DNA of 29,607 nucleotides, taken from NCBI GenBank assembly GCA_041623895.1, contig JBFJVZ010000032.1, forward strand, positions 1 to 29,607, given 5' to 3'. The DNA comes from JBFJVZ01 sp041623895 (GTDB taxonomy: Bacteria; Planctomycetota; Planctomycetia; Pirellulales; Pirellulaceae). Below, one piece after another: positions 16,540-25,140 of this stretch. Made by a program: the position numbers and the translations under genes. Numbering within the stretch: position 1 is the first letter of the stretch; every line of letters starts with the position of its first letter. The notes under the pieces were generated by a model. That model had not been told where the DNA came from. It did no database searches and saw only the letters and a program-made list of their open reading frames with translations.

Positions 16540-17715
16540 ATGTCCAATACGTTCACCGAAACGACCAGTGAATCATGGTTCAGTCGAATCGGCAATTCTC
16601 TGAAGGCGCTCATTTTCGGGCTGTTGCTGTTTGTCATTTCTTTCCCGCTGTTGTTCTGGAACGAAGGCCGCGCGGTGAAGACAGCCAAAAGTCTGAACGA
16701 GGGCGAATCGGTTACGGTTTCGGTGGCAAGCGACGCCGTTGACCCTGCTAACGAGGGAAAGTTGATTCACACCACCGCCATGGCAACGACGGAAGAACTT
16801 CTTCGCGACGAAATGTTTGGCATCGAAACCAACGCGATTCGACTCACCCGCGTCGCCGAAATGTATCAGTGGAAAGAGACCAAAGAGCAAAAGCGCAAAA
16901 AGAAACTGGGCGGCGGAACCGAGACAAAGACCACCTACACATACAATAAGGCTTGGTCACCGCAAGTGATCGACAGTGATAACTTCAAGCAATCCGACGG
17001 CCACAAGAATCCTGACTCGATGCCGGTTTCCGGGAACTCGACCGACGCTGGCAATGTCGCTTTGGGTGCTTTCCGGCTGCCGGCGGATCTGATTTCCAGG
17101 ATCCACGGCAGTGAGCCGATCGCACTGTCCGAATCGAACATTCCCGAGCAGTATCGTGAGGCGATGTCATTGCGTTCAAGCGGCGAATTGTATTTGGGTT
17201 CTGATCCGGATGCTCCTCAGGTCGGCGATGTCCGTATTCGCTTTCAATCCACGCCCGCTGCAGAAGTTTCCGTATTGGCACAGCAAAAAGGGGACACTTT
17301 TCAGCCCTATCAAACCGAGGCAGGCCGCGCCCTGAGCATGCTGGAAATGGGTAAACACGACGTCGCCGAGATGTTTCAACACGCGCGCGATCAAAACAAA
17401 ATGCTGACTTGGATCCTACGCGCGGTCGGCACGGGCATGATGTTGGGCGGACTGATGATGCTGATGTCCCCGCTGGCGGTGCTTGGCGATGTGATCCCGA
17501 TCGTGGGCAGCATTGTTTCCGGCGGAACTTTCATCGTCAGCGCGTTGATCACGCTGGTGTTGGCACCGATGACGATTGCTGTGGCATGGATCTTTTATCG
17601 GCCGTTGGTGGCCGTGCCACTGCTGCTGGTATCGGCGCTGGGAATGTACCTGCTGCTGAGCCGCCGCAAGTCCAAAGCGCCGCCAGAAGTGATGACATTG
17701 GATGATGCTGTGTAA
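16540..17715 (+). CDS. TMEM43/LUMA-family membrane protein
   Basis: A 391-residue protein that matches the TMEM43 family (Pfam PF07787) in length and order. One N-terminal membrane helix (ALIFGLLLFVISFPLLFW) ends in the family's NEGRAV motif. A large soluble domain (~45-285) follows, with MYQWKETKEQK and TTYTYNKAWSPQVIDS. The C-terminus has three to four membrane helices (~290-375) and a short charged tail. Bacterial members are of unknown function. The human protein is an inner-nuclear-membrane/ER protein. GGGAGC lies 5 nt before the ATG. The GH10 gene begins 46 bp after the stop, so co-transcription is possible. Confidence 0.85.
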   Translation: MSNTFTETTSESWFSRIGNSLKALIFGLLLFVISFPLLFWNEGRAVKTAKSLNEGESVTVSVASDAVDPANEGKLIHTTAMATTEELLRDEMFGIETNAIRLTRVAEMYQWKETKEQKRKKKLGGGTETKTTYTYNKAWSPQVIDSDNFKQSDGHKNPDSMPVSGNSTDAGNVALGAFRLPADLISRIHGSEPIALSESNIPEQYREAMSLRSSGELYLGSDPDAPQVGDVRIRFQSTPAAEVSVLAQQKGDTFQPYQTEAGRALSMLEMGKHDVAEMFQHARDQNKMLTWILRAVGTGMMLGGLMMLMSPLAVLGDVIPIVGSIVSGGTFIVSALITLVLAPMTIAVAWIFYRPLVAVPLLLVSALGMYLLLSRRKSKAPPEVMTLDDAV

Positions 17716-17761
17716 GTCACCACTCGCTTGCCGGTGATGTCTAAAAACCTGGGAGAATGCC

Positions 17762-18889
17762 ATGCAAGTTTTCAGGGCTTTTGCGTGCGCCGCGATCTTA
17801 ACGATTGGCTTAGCGACGAAGTGCTCCATGGCGTGCTGCCAAGATGCAGGCCTGGCATCGCTCCAGCAAGCGGCATCACCTTTTTTTGATGTCGGTGTGG
17901 GCATTGGTTTCACGGTGATCCAGCAACCGGAGAATCAGGCTCTATTGAAAAAGCATTTTGCCTACGTGACACCCGAAAACTGCATGAAGTTTGCCGGCAC
18001 GCAGCCGAACGAAGGCGGTTTTCGATTCGATCGCGCGGACAAATTCGTCGACTTTGCCACCGCGCACGACCTGAAAGTTGTCGGGCATTGCCTGGTATGG
18101 GCAAAAGATGACCGCACACCCGAGTGGTTCTACCAAGACGGTGACGGAGAAGCTTCGGCGGACTTGCTGCTAAAGCGAATGAAACTACACATCGAAACGG
18201 TCACCTCACGTTACCGCGGCCGCACCCAGATGTGGGATGTTGTCAACGAAGCACTCGCCGATGGTAACGACGGATACCTTCGTGATTCTCAATGGGCACG
18301 ACTTTTGGGAGACCGGTTTATCATCAAAGCGTTCGAGTATGCGCATGCTGTCGATCCCGACGCGATCCTGATTTACAATGATTATCAATGCGATCGGGAT
18401 TCCAAGCGGGACAAGTTGCTGCGGCTGGTCAAGTCACTGAAAGACAGCCATGCGCCCGTGCACGCCATAGGATTGCAGGGACATTACGAACTGGATCGCG
18501 TGCCGTACGAAGGCATCGAAACAACACTGAAAGCACTTCGCCAACTTTACATCAAAGTGGTTGTCTCCGAACTCGATATCGATGTCGTGGGACGTGGCCG
18601 CTGGTGGGCCGACGGCGGAGCGCATCGTGAGGAGTTAGCCAACTACGATCCCTACAAAGACGGCTGCCCACCAGACGTCCTGCAGCGACAAGCCGAACAA
18701 TACGCCAGGCTTTTCGCGCTGTACCGAAAGTACAGCGATGTGATTCTGCGCGTTTCATTTTGGAATCTGCACGATGGCGAAAGCTGGCTGAACAAATTCC
18801 CCTGGCAGCGAGTCAACCATCCGTTATTGTTTGACCGCCAGCGAAGACCAAAGCCGGCATTTGACGCGGTGATTGCAGCGTTGAACTGA
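17762..18889 (+). CDS. Secreted GH10 family endo-1,4-beta-xylanase
   Basis: A 375-residue protein with a signal peptide (MQVFRAFACAAILTIGLATKC) and one GH10 catalytic domain, with no carbohydrate-binding module. The family signatures are present: acid/base E163 in WDVVNEA, nucleophile E270 in VVVSELDID, and the substrate-site motifs VTPENCMKF, GHCLVWAKD, IYNDYQ and GLQGHYE. GH10 enzymes hydrolyse internal beta-1,4-xylosidic bonds by a retaining mechanism. GGGAG lies 6 nt before the ATG. The gene converges on the EF-hand gene with only 14 bp between stops. Activity on other beta-1,4-glycans cannot be excluded. Confidence 0.92.
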   Translation: MQVFRAFACAAILTIGLATKCSMACCQDAGLASLQQAASPFFDVGVGIGFTVIQQPENQALLKKHFAYVTPENCMKFAGTQPNEGGFRFDRADKFVDFATAHDLKVVGHCLVWAKDDRTPEWFYQDGDGEASADLLLKRMKLHIETVTSRYRGRTQMWDVVNEALADGNDGYLRDSQWARLLGDRFIIKAFEYAHAVDPDAILIYNDYQCDRDSKRDKLLRLVKSLKDSHAPVHAIGLQGHYELDRVPYEGIETTLKALRQLYIKVVVSELDIDVVGRGRWWADGGAHREELANYDPYKDGCPPDVLQRQAEQYARLFALYRKYSDVILRVSFWNLHDGESWLNKFPWQRVNHPLLFDRQRRPKPAFDAVIAALN

Positions 18890-18903
18890 TTGGCCCGCGA
18901 CGC

Positions 18904-20766
18904 CTAATCCGTGATCTCATCCGCACTAATGAATCCGTCGCCGTTGCTGTCCAGTTTCTGAAACTGGCTTGCCGATCCGGGGAATTCGAGCTCTGAGATT
19001 TCTCCGTCGCGATTGACGTCCATGTTCTGGGCCCACCGCGGCCAATCACCCGATGGCACTTGCGGGATCGAGGAAAACTGAAAGTTCTGTTGATCCTGCA
19101 GCGGGTCGGCATGCATGAACTGAATCGCAAACGTATCGGGAATGGCTGTCGGCTTGATGGCTTGCCCGGGCGGACTGCATTGCCGCAATCTCGCCTCTGA
19201 GTTCAGAATCTCGCGTGTGGACAGGAATTGGTCGTGATTCGCGTCCAGCCAGGCGAAAATACCATCCGGAAATTCGGCTCCCCGAGCCCGCACCTGGGCG
19301 TTCCAAATCGGCTGCGGTCCAGGCTGGGCGCTGTTGATCTCTTCGAACGTCAACTTTCCGTCGTCGTCCGTGTCCAAGTTATCAATCGAGAACTCGTTCG
19401 CCGCGGCATCGGGGATTTCGTCCTCCTCTAATGCTCCGTCATTGTTCGCGTCCAGCATTTCAAATGCCTCCCGCGGAATCCGATTTCGGCCGGCTGGACC
19501 GTCCCTCGCTACCAACAGCAAGTTGAATGAATCGTCGGAGACGGTGACGCTGGCGGAAGCATGCTGAGTGATATTCAATGATTTCAATTCCGGCCGTAAC
19601 CAAACAACTTCGATCTCCGCTTCTCCGGAGGACTCGGATCCGAACGTGACTTTCAATCGAATATCGGCGACGATATCAAGTAGCTCTTTGGCTTCCGCCG
19701 CGCTGATCGACGCGTCATTGTCCTGATCAAGTTGATCGATCGAGTTCTGTGCAGTCGCAAAGGGCGCGTTTCCTGTCATCGACTCGATCGAATAGGAAAC
19801 CATGGTCCAATCAACGTAACCATCCAAATCCGTCGCCACTTCACCGCGTCGATTCGATTTACGGCGGTCCCACGCGGGGTCATTCAGGACCACGCTGATC
19901 ACCTCGACGGGATCGATCCGCTGATCGGCGTTGGGATCGAATCGCAGCAGAGCCTGCGGTGCCGCGGAGACCTCGGCTTCATCCAGCGCGCGGTCGCCAT
20001 TTGAGTCGATGGCTGCAAACAGGGCTGACCCGCTGCGGTTGATCTCTCGATAGTGATCCGTGCCGGTCAATCGAAAGGGCACATCAATCCCCGAATTGCG
20101 AAACAGAAAACGGGGAACTTCATCAAAATCGGGACGCTTATTTCGGTTTCGATCGAATCGCTCGATCATCTGTCGATACTGGCCTCGGTTGAACCCCGGC
20201 TGACCCCCAAACTGTTCGGGGTTGTCCATGACATGCGAAAACAGTTTGTTCCACGTTGGACCGGCTTCGCCGTCATCGGCTGCTTGGATCACGTCTTCGA
20301 TTCGTCGTTCGAAGACATTCGCGAGAAGTTCGTCGCCCAAGCGGATCTCAGCGTCGACAATCAATGGTCCAGCAGTGGTCGGCAGAAACATTCGATGGGC
20401 GGGCAGCCAGGCCGAGACGATCAGGTCAGACGGTTCGTTGACATCCATGGGCAACGTATCCAGCAGACCCTCGGGTTCCGCTTCGCTGCCATCTTCCGCA
20501 AGGGGCTCTTCCTCGCTCGGGCGCGATTGCTCGGCCGGATTTTCAGCCCGTTCATCGGCCGCTATATCCTCTTCGTCCTTGGCAACTGCGACCGTGTCTT
20601 GCTGAGCCTGCTGATTAGCCGACGCTGGGTTTTGGTCGGACGTGCTGACGTTTGCCGTCTCGGTCTGGGTGTCAGAACTTGTCGCACTGCGGGATGGTTC
20701 CTTGTTTTGACAGCCGACCCAAATAACGAGGTTTGCGACCAACGCCAGAGCTACGAAGCGAGACAT
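18904..20766 (-). CDS. EF-hand-rich exported protein (probable lipoprotein)
   Basis: A 620-residue protein with a hydrophobic leader MSRFVALALVANLVIWVGCQ. The Cys at its end suggests a lipobox, although the -3 residue (Trp) is atypical. Residues ~25-125 are acidic, Ser/Gln/Glu-rich and probably disordered. About ten EF-hand-like loops follow, at roughly 205, 256, 280, 312, 345, 437, 464, 509, 582 and 605 (for example DANNDGALEEDE, DTDDDGKLTFEE, DSNGDGFISADE). Several are degenerate (DPNADQRIDPVE lacks the central Gly). It likely binds several Ca2+ ions outside the cytoplasm. The ATG at 20766 overlaps the DUF1501 stop as TGATG. The frame is open further upstream but lies inside that gene. It is the last gene of a three-gene operon. 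Confidence 0.85.
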   Translation of the reverse strand: MSRFVALALVANLVIWVGCQNKEPSRSATSSDTQTETANVSTSDQNPASANQQAQQDTVAVAKDEEDIAADERAENPAEQSRPSEEEPLAEDGSEAEPEGLLDTLPMDVNEPSDLIVSAWLPAHRMFLPTTAGPLIVDAEIRLGDELLANVFERRIEDVIQAADDGEAGPTWNKLFSHVMDNPEQFGGQPGFNRGQYRQMIERFDRNRNKRPDFDEVPRFLFRNSGIDVPFRLTGTDHYREINRSGSALFAAIDSNGDRALDEAEVSAAPQALLRFDPNADQRIDPVEVISVVLNDPAWDRRKSNRRGEVATDLDGYVDWTMVSYSIESMTGNAPFATAQNSIDQLDQDNDASISAAEAKELLDIVADIRLKVTFGSESSGEAEIEVVWLRPELKSLNITQHASASVTVSDDSFNLLLVARDGPAGRNRIPREAFEMLDANNDGALEEDEIPDAAANEFSIDNLDTDDDGKLTFEEINSAQPGPQPIWNAQVRARGAEFPDGIFAWLDANHDQFLSTREILNSEARLRQCSPPGQAIKPTAIPDTFAIQFMHADPLQDQQNFQFSSIPQVPSGDWPRWAQNMDVNRDGEISELEFPGSASQFQKLDSNGDGFISADEITD

Positions 20767-22073
20767 CAGGAAAGGACCTCGTGGACCACACTGCCCTCGG
20801 CGATGGCGATGGGGCGTCCGCCCTCGGCAATGTTTTCGGTCAGCGGATTGACACCCAAAGCCTGACAAAGAGTGGCAAGCAGATCTTGTTGATTGATTTT
20901 TCCTTCGACCACTTCGCTACCATCGTCGCTGGTTTTGCCATGCACCTGTCCGCCCGCGATGCCGCCGCCGGCAAGCACGCAGGTGAAGGCTTGCGGATAA
21001 TGATCGCGACCACCTTGCGGGTTGATCTTCGGGGTGCGGCCGAACTCGCCCGCCCACAAGATGGTCGTCTTTTCGAGCAAACCGCGATCTCTCAGTTCCG
21101 ACATCAGCGTCGCCCAGCCGGCATCCAACTGCTCGCTCAGTCGTTGAACTTGGCTGAAATTGTCGGCGTGTGTATCCCACGCCAGACCTTGTCCCAAGGA
21201 AACTTCAATCAACGGCACGCCGCGCTCGATTAACCGCCGCGCCATCAAACATCCTTGGCCAAACGCTTGACGCCCGTAAGCCTCACGAACCTTAGCCGGT
21301 TCGCCCGATAGATCGAATGCGTCACGAGCATCACTGCTCAACATTCGGATCGCTGATTGATAAACCGTATCTTGCGCGACCACGTTGACGGTCTCACGAG
21401 TCTTCAGGAAATCGGCCTGCAGCGATCGCCAAAGGTCCAGCCTTGCGCGTTGTCGATCTTCGCTGAGACCCGCGGCGCGGTTCAGGTAATCAACTCGCAA
21501 TTGCGCAAAATCGTCGTCGCCAGCGGCGGCAGCGGCCACCGAAGTGGCCATGTATTTGGGCCCCAGAAACCCTGGACTGATCGAGTTACGCGTGAAAGGC
21601 CCCGGCGCGATGGTGACATAGTTCGGTAGCTCGGATGTCGCGATGCCCAAAGCCTTGGAGAGCGAACAACCGATCGATGGGTAATCGACCGGTCCACCTG
21701 GGATATGACCCGTTCGCATCAACACGGTTCCCCGTTCATGGTCACCTTCTTTGGTGCTCATGCCGCGGAGGATCGCCAGTGAGTCAGCCTGCTTGGCGAG
21801 CTTGGGCAGATGCTGGCTGAATGAAATACCCGGCACATTGGTCGACGTTGGTTTGATCGAACCTCCGTTGGCGTGATCCGGCTTCATGTCAAACGTGTCC
21901 AGTTGGCTCGGCCCTCCCGGCATCCACAACAACACACAGTGGCGGCCTTGTTTGGCGGCGGCGTCGGCAACGGCTGCGATCGCCGGCGTCCAAGAACTGG
22001 CACAAGTGCCGGCGGCTCCCAAACTGACGTACTGCAGCCAGCGGCGGCGGCTTGACGTTTTCTTTCCCTTCAT
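20766..22073 (-). CDS. DUF1501 family exported protein
   Basis: A 435-residue protein with a Tat-like leader (SSRRRWLQYVSLGAAGTCASS). It has the features I associate with DUF1501, a sulfatase-fold family abundant in planctomycetes: VLLWMPGGPSQLDTFDMKPD near the start, GRTPKINPQGGRDHYP near the end, and GGGIAGGQVHGKTSDDG. Function is unproven. Linkage to DUF1549/DUF1553 genes is the rule in this phylum, and polymer or sulfated-glycan processing has been proposed. AGGGA lies 7 nt before the ATG, 30 bp after the upstream stop. It is translationally coupled to the EF-hand gene by a TGATG overlap. Confidence 0.9.
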   Translation of the reverse strand: MKGKKTSSRRRWLQYVSLGAAGTCASSWTPAIAAVADAAAKQGRHCVLLWMPGGPSQLDTFDMKPDHANGGSIKPTSTNVPGISFSQHLPKLAKQADSLAILRGMSTKEGDHERGTVLMRTGHIPGGPVDYPSIGCSLSKALGIATSELPNYVTIAPGPFTRNSISPGFLGPKYMATSVAAAAAGDDDFAQLRVDYLNRAAGLSEDRQRARLDLWRSLQADFLKTRETVNVVAQDTVYQSAIRMLSSDARDAFDLSGEPAKVREAYGRQAFGQGCLMARRLIERGVPLIEVSLGQGLAWDTHADNFSQVQRLSEQLDAGWATLMSELRDRGLLEKTTILWAGEFGRTPKINPQGGRDHYPQAFTCVLAGGGIAGGQVHGKTSDDGSEVVEGKINQQDLLATLCQALGVNPLTENIAEGGRPIAIAEGSVVHEVLS

Positions 22074-22103
22074 GGTGAATCCCTAAAAATTGCGATGCCT
22101 GAA

Positions 22104-23678
22104 TTAAGGGCAGACAACAAACTCGGCGGTATTCAGCAGCGTCCACAGCAGATCACCCAGCGCCGTCTGCTTTGACTCGGTCGACTTCGCAGCGTGGATG
22201 TACTGGCCGAAGCGATCAGCTTCTTGCTCCGTCGGCAGTCGCGAAAGCGTCGCCAGGAAGAGTATTTCGATCCGCTCTGAGTCGCTGAATAACGGTGCTT
22301 CCAATGATGCCAGTAAACCGCTTTGCTCAGGTGTGGTCGCCTGCGACGTCTCCGGACCATTCATCATTGCCAGCGCCTGAACGACGCCGTGAGGATACTC
22401 GCGAGCAGGCGCCCCTGACGCCTTCATCCGCGAGAGGAACTGTTGCCGCATCACAGCATCCTGCAACGGTGCATTTGCGGCCGCACCGGTGACCATCGGC
22501 GGCGGACTTCGTCTGAATACGTTTTGCTGCATGCTGTCAAAGATCTGCTCGGCCGAAAGTGTTTTGACGATCATCGCCGCAAACGAATCTTCCGGCGGGC
22601 GGTGATCCGACCTCACTGCGCTAGTACGCCCGTAGGCCTCGGTTCGCGCCAGCATGGCGTACAACGTTCTGAGATCGAACCCGTTTTCGGTGAAGTAAGC
22701 CGCCAGGAAGTCAAGTAACTCAGGATGACTGGGCAGATTGTTGGCATCCATCGCGTCAACCGGATCAACCAGACCGCGACCAAACAGATGTCCCCAAGCA
22801 CGATTCACGGCGGCGCGGGCAAAGTAGGGATTGTCTCTGGACGCCATCCAAATCGTCAGCTGCCGGCGACGGATGTCACCAGGATCTTCCTCAGGCGGCT
22901 CGCTGATGCCGGGATACATGGGCAGCACGGTTTGATCGGTATCGGGCAACTTGACTTCGCCGCCCGGTCGGTCTTCGATGATCACTTCGCCCCGCATACC
23001 GGAGTTGCTTTGTGTCAGTTGGGCGAAGAAAGCCGCGTAGCTCCAAAAATCTTTTTGAGTCCATTTATCGAACGGGTGAACGTGGCACTGGGCGCACTGC
23101 AGCTGGATGCCCATAAAGATCCGCGACGTCGACGCAGCCAATTTTTCCGGCTGCAAATCATGTGACGTGTAGAACACGGCGGGTCCTGAATCAGCGGCAC
23201 CGCCGGCTGTCAAGAATCCGCCGACCAGGTAGTCGTACCGAACATTGCGTGTGAATTGTTGCCGCAACCATTGATTGAGTGCCGCCACGTTTTCTTGGGG
23301 AGCATTTTGGGCATCGGAGGGCAACAGGATTTCGGTCCACCTGGATGCCATGTGCCGAGCGTGATGAGTCGAAGCCAACAATCGGTCTACGAGCGCCGGT
23401 CGTTTGTTGGGATCACCATCGGCTAAGAAAAGTCGTACTTCGGCCACCGGCGGTGCCACACCGGCAAGATCCAACCAGACCCGCCGACAGAACTCCGCGT
23501 CGTCACTGATCTTTGCCGGCATGATCTCTTGTTCGGTCCAGGACGCTATCAACAAACGATCGACTTCTGCAGCGGCCTGACTGACCGAATCGGTGACGTC
23601 ACCTGCAAAAGCGTATCGGTCCCAAGCCAATGGAGCAGAAACAAACGTGAGTAGCACAAGAGCACGAACAAGTTTCAT
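22104..23678 (-). CDS. DUF1549 and DUF1553 domain exported protein
   Basis: A 524-residue protein with a signal peptide (MKLVRALVLLTFVSAPLAW). DUF1549, residues ~35-260, includes the family motif QCAQCHVHPFDKW, a CxxCH that could carry heme. DUF1553, ~275-520, has NRAWGHLFGRGLVDPVDAMD and HPELLDFLAAYF. Many family members also have an N-terminal cytochrome c domain (PSCyt1). Here the mature protein starts straight at DUF1549, so this is a short form. It is the first gene of the operon with DUF1501 and the EF-hand protein. A good extended -10 promoter lies just upstream. Confidence 0.9.
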   Translation of the reverse strand: MKLVRALVLLTFVSAPLAWDRYAFAGDVTDSVSQAAAEVDRLLIASWTEQEIMPAKISDDAEFCRRVWLDLAGVAPPVAEVRLFLADGDPNKRPALVDRLLASTHHARHMASRWTEILLPSDAQNAPQENVAALNQWLRQQFTRNVRYDYLVGGFLTAGGAADSGPAVFYTSHDLQPEKLAASTSRIFMGIQLQCAQCHVHPFDKWTQKDFWSYAAFFAQLTQSNSGMRGEVIIEDRPGGEVKLPDTDQTVLPMYPGISEPPEEDPGDIRRRQLTIWMASRDNPYFARAAVNRAWGHLFGRGLVDPVDAMDANNLPSHPELLDFLAAYFTENGFDLRTLYAMLARTEAYGRTSAVRSDHRPPEDSFAAMIVKTLSAEQIFDSMQQNVFRRSPPPMVTGAAANAPLQDAVMRQQFLSRMKASGAPAREYPHGVVQALAMMNGPETSQATTPEQSGLLASLEAPLFSDSERIEILFLATLSRLPTEQEADRFGQYIHAAKSTESKQTALGDLLWTLLNTAEFVVCP

Positions 23679-23720
23679 TGCTGCTGGGACCTGTGATGAC
23701 CAGTGGAACCGATATCAATA

Positions 23721-23749
23721 TTTATAACAGTGACGGTGGTCTCTGGCAG
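23721..23749 (-). promoter_or_regulatory. Extended -10 promoter for the DUF1549-DUF1501-EF-hand operon
   Basis: On the minus strand TGTTATAAA (23729-23721) is an extended -10. CTGCCA (23749-23744) matches 4 of 6 -35 bases at a 17-bp spacing. The site is about 43 bp upstream of the ATG at 23678. Confidence 0.5.
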
Positions 23750-23776
23750 TCTATTTCGGGAGCCAGCAAGCCATGT

Positions 23777-23792
23777 TGTGAAATAAATCACG
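23777..23792. promoter_or_regulatory. CRP/FNR-family-like operator upstream of the CBS gene
   Basis: TGTGA-N6-TCACG matches the CRP consensus half-sites TGTGA/TCACA in 9 of 10 bases and lies 118 bp before the ATG at 23911. It is also ~100 bp from the divergent start at 23678, so it could act on either gene. A weak promoter (TTGTGA and TATGGC) overlaps it. The regulator identity is inferred from the site only. Confidence 0.35.
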
Positions 23793-23910
23793 AAGCATTA
23801 TGGCCGATAAGTTTGACGCGGACGGTGCAAAGGTTTAGCGTAAAACAAAAGCGATTGATATCGAATGGACGAACTCGATTGACATCGAAGCCTTTTCTTG
23901 GGAGCAAGCA

Positions 23911-24846
23911 ATGCGAACTGATGTGAAGACCGCAGAAGACTTCATGCGCCGAAAACTGGTCACGTTGAAGGCAGATACCAACATCATCGACGGTGTTGCA
24001 CGTCTGCTGAAAGACAACATTTCTGGCGCGCCGGTGGTCGACGACGACGGTGTTTACCAAGGTGTGTTTTCTGAAAAGTGCTGCATGAACGCACTCACCG
24101 TAGCGGTAGAGATTGCGGTCCAGGCGGGCATGCACGTGGAACGTGCACGCGAGTTCATGACGGCAAATCTGATTACGCTCAAGCCGGAAGTCGATGTCTT
24201 TGAGGCGATTGACCATATCTTGGCCAAGCGGATTTCCGGCGCGCCGGTATTGGATGCGGATGGGAATTTCGAGGGCATCTTTTCTGAAAAAACGGCCATG
24301 CACGTTTTGATCTCGGCGGCCTACGACCACCTGCCCGGTACCAACGTCGGTGCTTACATGAACACCGATCGCAATCGCATTATCTCCGAAGACAGTTCAT
24401 TGCTGGAGGTGGCCCATAAATTCCAACAGACACCGTATCGCCGTCTGCCGATCTTGATCGGCAAGAAACTTGCCGGACAGATTAGCCGCCGGGATGTGCT
24501 GAGAGCCGAACACCGGCTGTCCAAAGCGATTGCTGAAAAAGCCACCGGCGATCAAGCGGACCCGAAAATGCAAGACACTTCTTCAGCCCAGGTCGGCCAG
24601 TACATGGACCGCGAGGCAAAGACAATCACACCCAACATTGACATCCTTGGCATCGCACAGATTTTTCTGAACTCACCCTATCGGCGGCTCCCCGTCGTCC
24701 AAAACGGGAAGCTGGTCGGCCAGGTCAGCCGTCGTGACCTGTTGGAGGCGGCAGCGGATTTGCTGCGGCCAAAGAGGGAGCGCCATCAGGCTGAAACGCT
24801 GTATATCAGCACCTTGTCTGACACCCGGCCACCATCACTGCAGTGA
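23911..24846 (+). CDS. Cytoplasmic protein with four CBS domains
   Basis: A 311-residue protein made of two CBS pairs. CBS1 (~8-60) and CBS2 (~78-130) share the pattern NISGAPVVDDDG / RISGAPVLDADG and VFSEK / IFSEK. CBS3 (~150-195) and CBS4 (~228-280) share TPYRRLPI / SPYRRLPVV and GQ(I/V)SRRD. The two halves look like separately evolved tandem duplications. CBS pairs bind adenine nucleotides (AMP, ATP, SAM) and act as energy sensors. No catalytic or channel domain is attached, so it would work through a partner. GGGAGC lies just upstream of the ATG. The gene is divergent from the DUF1549 operon. Confidence 0.88.
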   Translation: MRTDVKTAEDFMRRKLVTLKADTNIIDGVARLLKDNISGAPVVDDDGVYQGVFSEKCCMNALTVAVEIAVQAGMHVERAREFMTANLITLKPEVDVFEAIDHILAKRISGAPVLDADGNFEGIFSEKTAMHVLISAAYDHLPGTNVGAYMNTDRNRIISEDSSLLEVAHKFQQTPYRRLPILIGKKLAGQISRRDVLRAEHRLSKAIAEKATGDQADPKMQDTSSAQVGQYMDREAKTITPNIDILGIAQIFLNSPYRRLPVVQNGKLVGQVSRRDLLEAAADLLRPKRERHQAETLYISTLSDTRPPSLQ

Positions 24847-24860
24847 GCAAAAAGGCTCAC
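24843..24860. terminator. Short hairpin overlapping the CBS gene stop
   Basis: GTGAGC (24843-24848) and GCTCAC (24855-24860) with an AAAAAG loop. It includes the TGA stop at 24844-24846. It is a 6-bp stem without a clear U-tract, so only a weak terminator candidate. Confidence 0.3.
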
Positions 24861-24901
24861 AGTCGTCACTCGCTTCGCGGGCGAATACTGCCGGCACGCG
24901 T

Positions 24902-24946
24902 GGCTCGCGCCCCCAGCGGGCAGTAGCGTGCTACCCGCTGGGAGCC
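24902..24946. repeat. Long intergenic hairpin between the CBS and kinase genes
   Basis: GGCTC (24902-24906) pairs with GAGCC (24942-24946). Inside this, CCCAGCGG (24912-24919) pairs with CCGCTGGG (24935-24942), and GTAGC (24923-24927) with GCTAC (24930-24934). It sits in the 294-bp gap before the kinase and looks like another dispersed GC-rich planctomycete repeat that may serve as a terminator. Confidence 0.55.
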
Positions 24947-25088
24947 GGGCCGGGCCGACAATTCCACGCCGCATCACTGTTACTTTGCGTTGGCAGGAGG
25001 GCTTTTGCCGATCCTCAGCCCCTCGCGGGATTAGGCAAAAACCTCTCGGCAATTCCTCGCCGTTGGCGCAGGCTTGACTGCGAGGCCG

Positions 25089-25097
25089 TGTTATACT
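25089..25097 (+). promoter_or_regulatory. Extended -10 promoter for the kinase gene
   Basis: TGTTATACT is a TG-extended -10 about 44 bp before the ATG at 25141. No -35 is evident at 16-18 bp. The nearest, TTGACT at 25074, is only 12 bp away. The TGTTATA core is shared with the promoter at 23721. Confidence 0.4.
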
Positions 25098-25140
25098 CCT
25101 GGTTACGCCTTATCGGACTCTACTCGCTTTTCGTTTCCCG

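Noticed and set aside
20053..20865. 270-residue plus-strand frame
   Set aside because: It is antisense to the EF-hand gene, whose repeated calcium loops fix the coding strand.
25074..25097. TTGACT/TATACT as a standard -35/-10 pair
   Set aside because: The spacing is only 12 bp, too short for sigma70; the extended -10 alone is the better reading.
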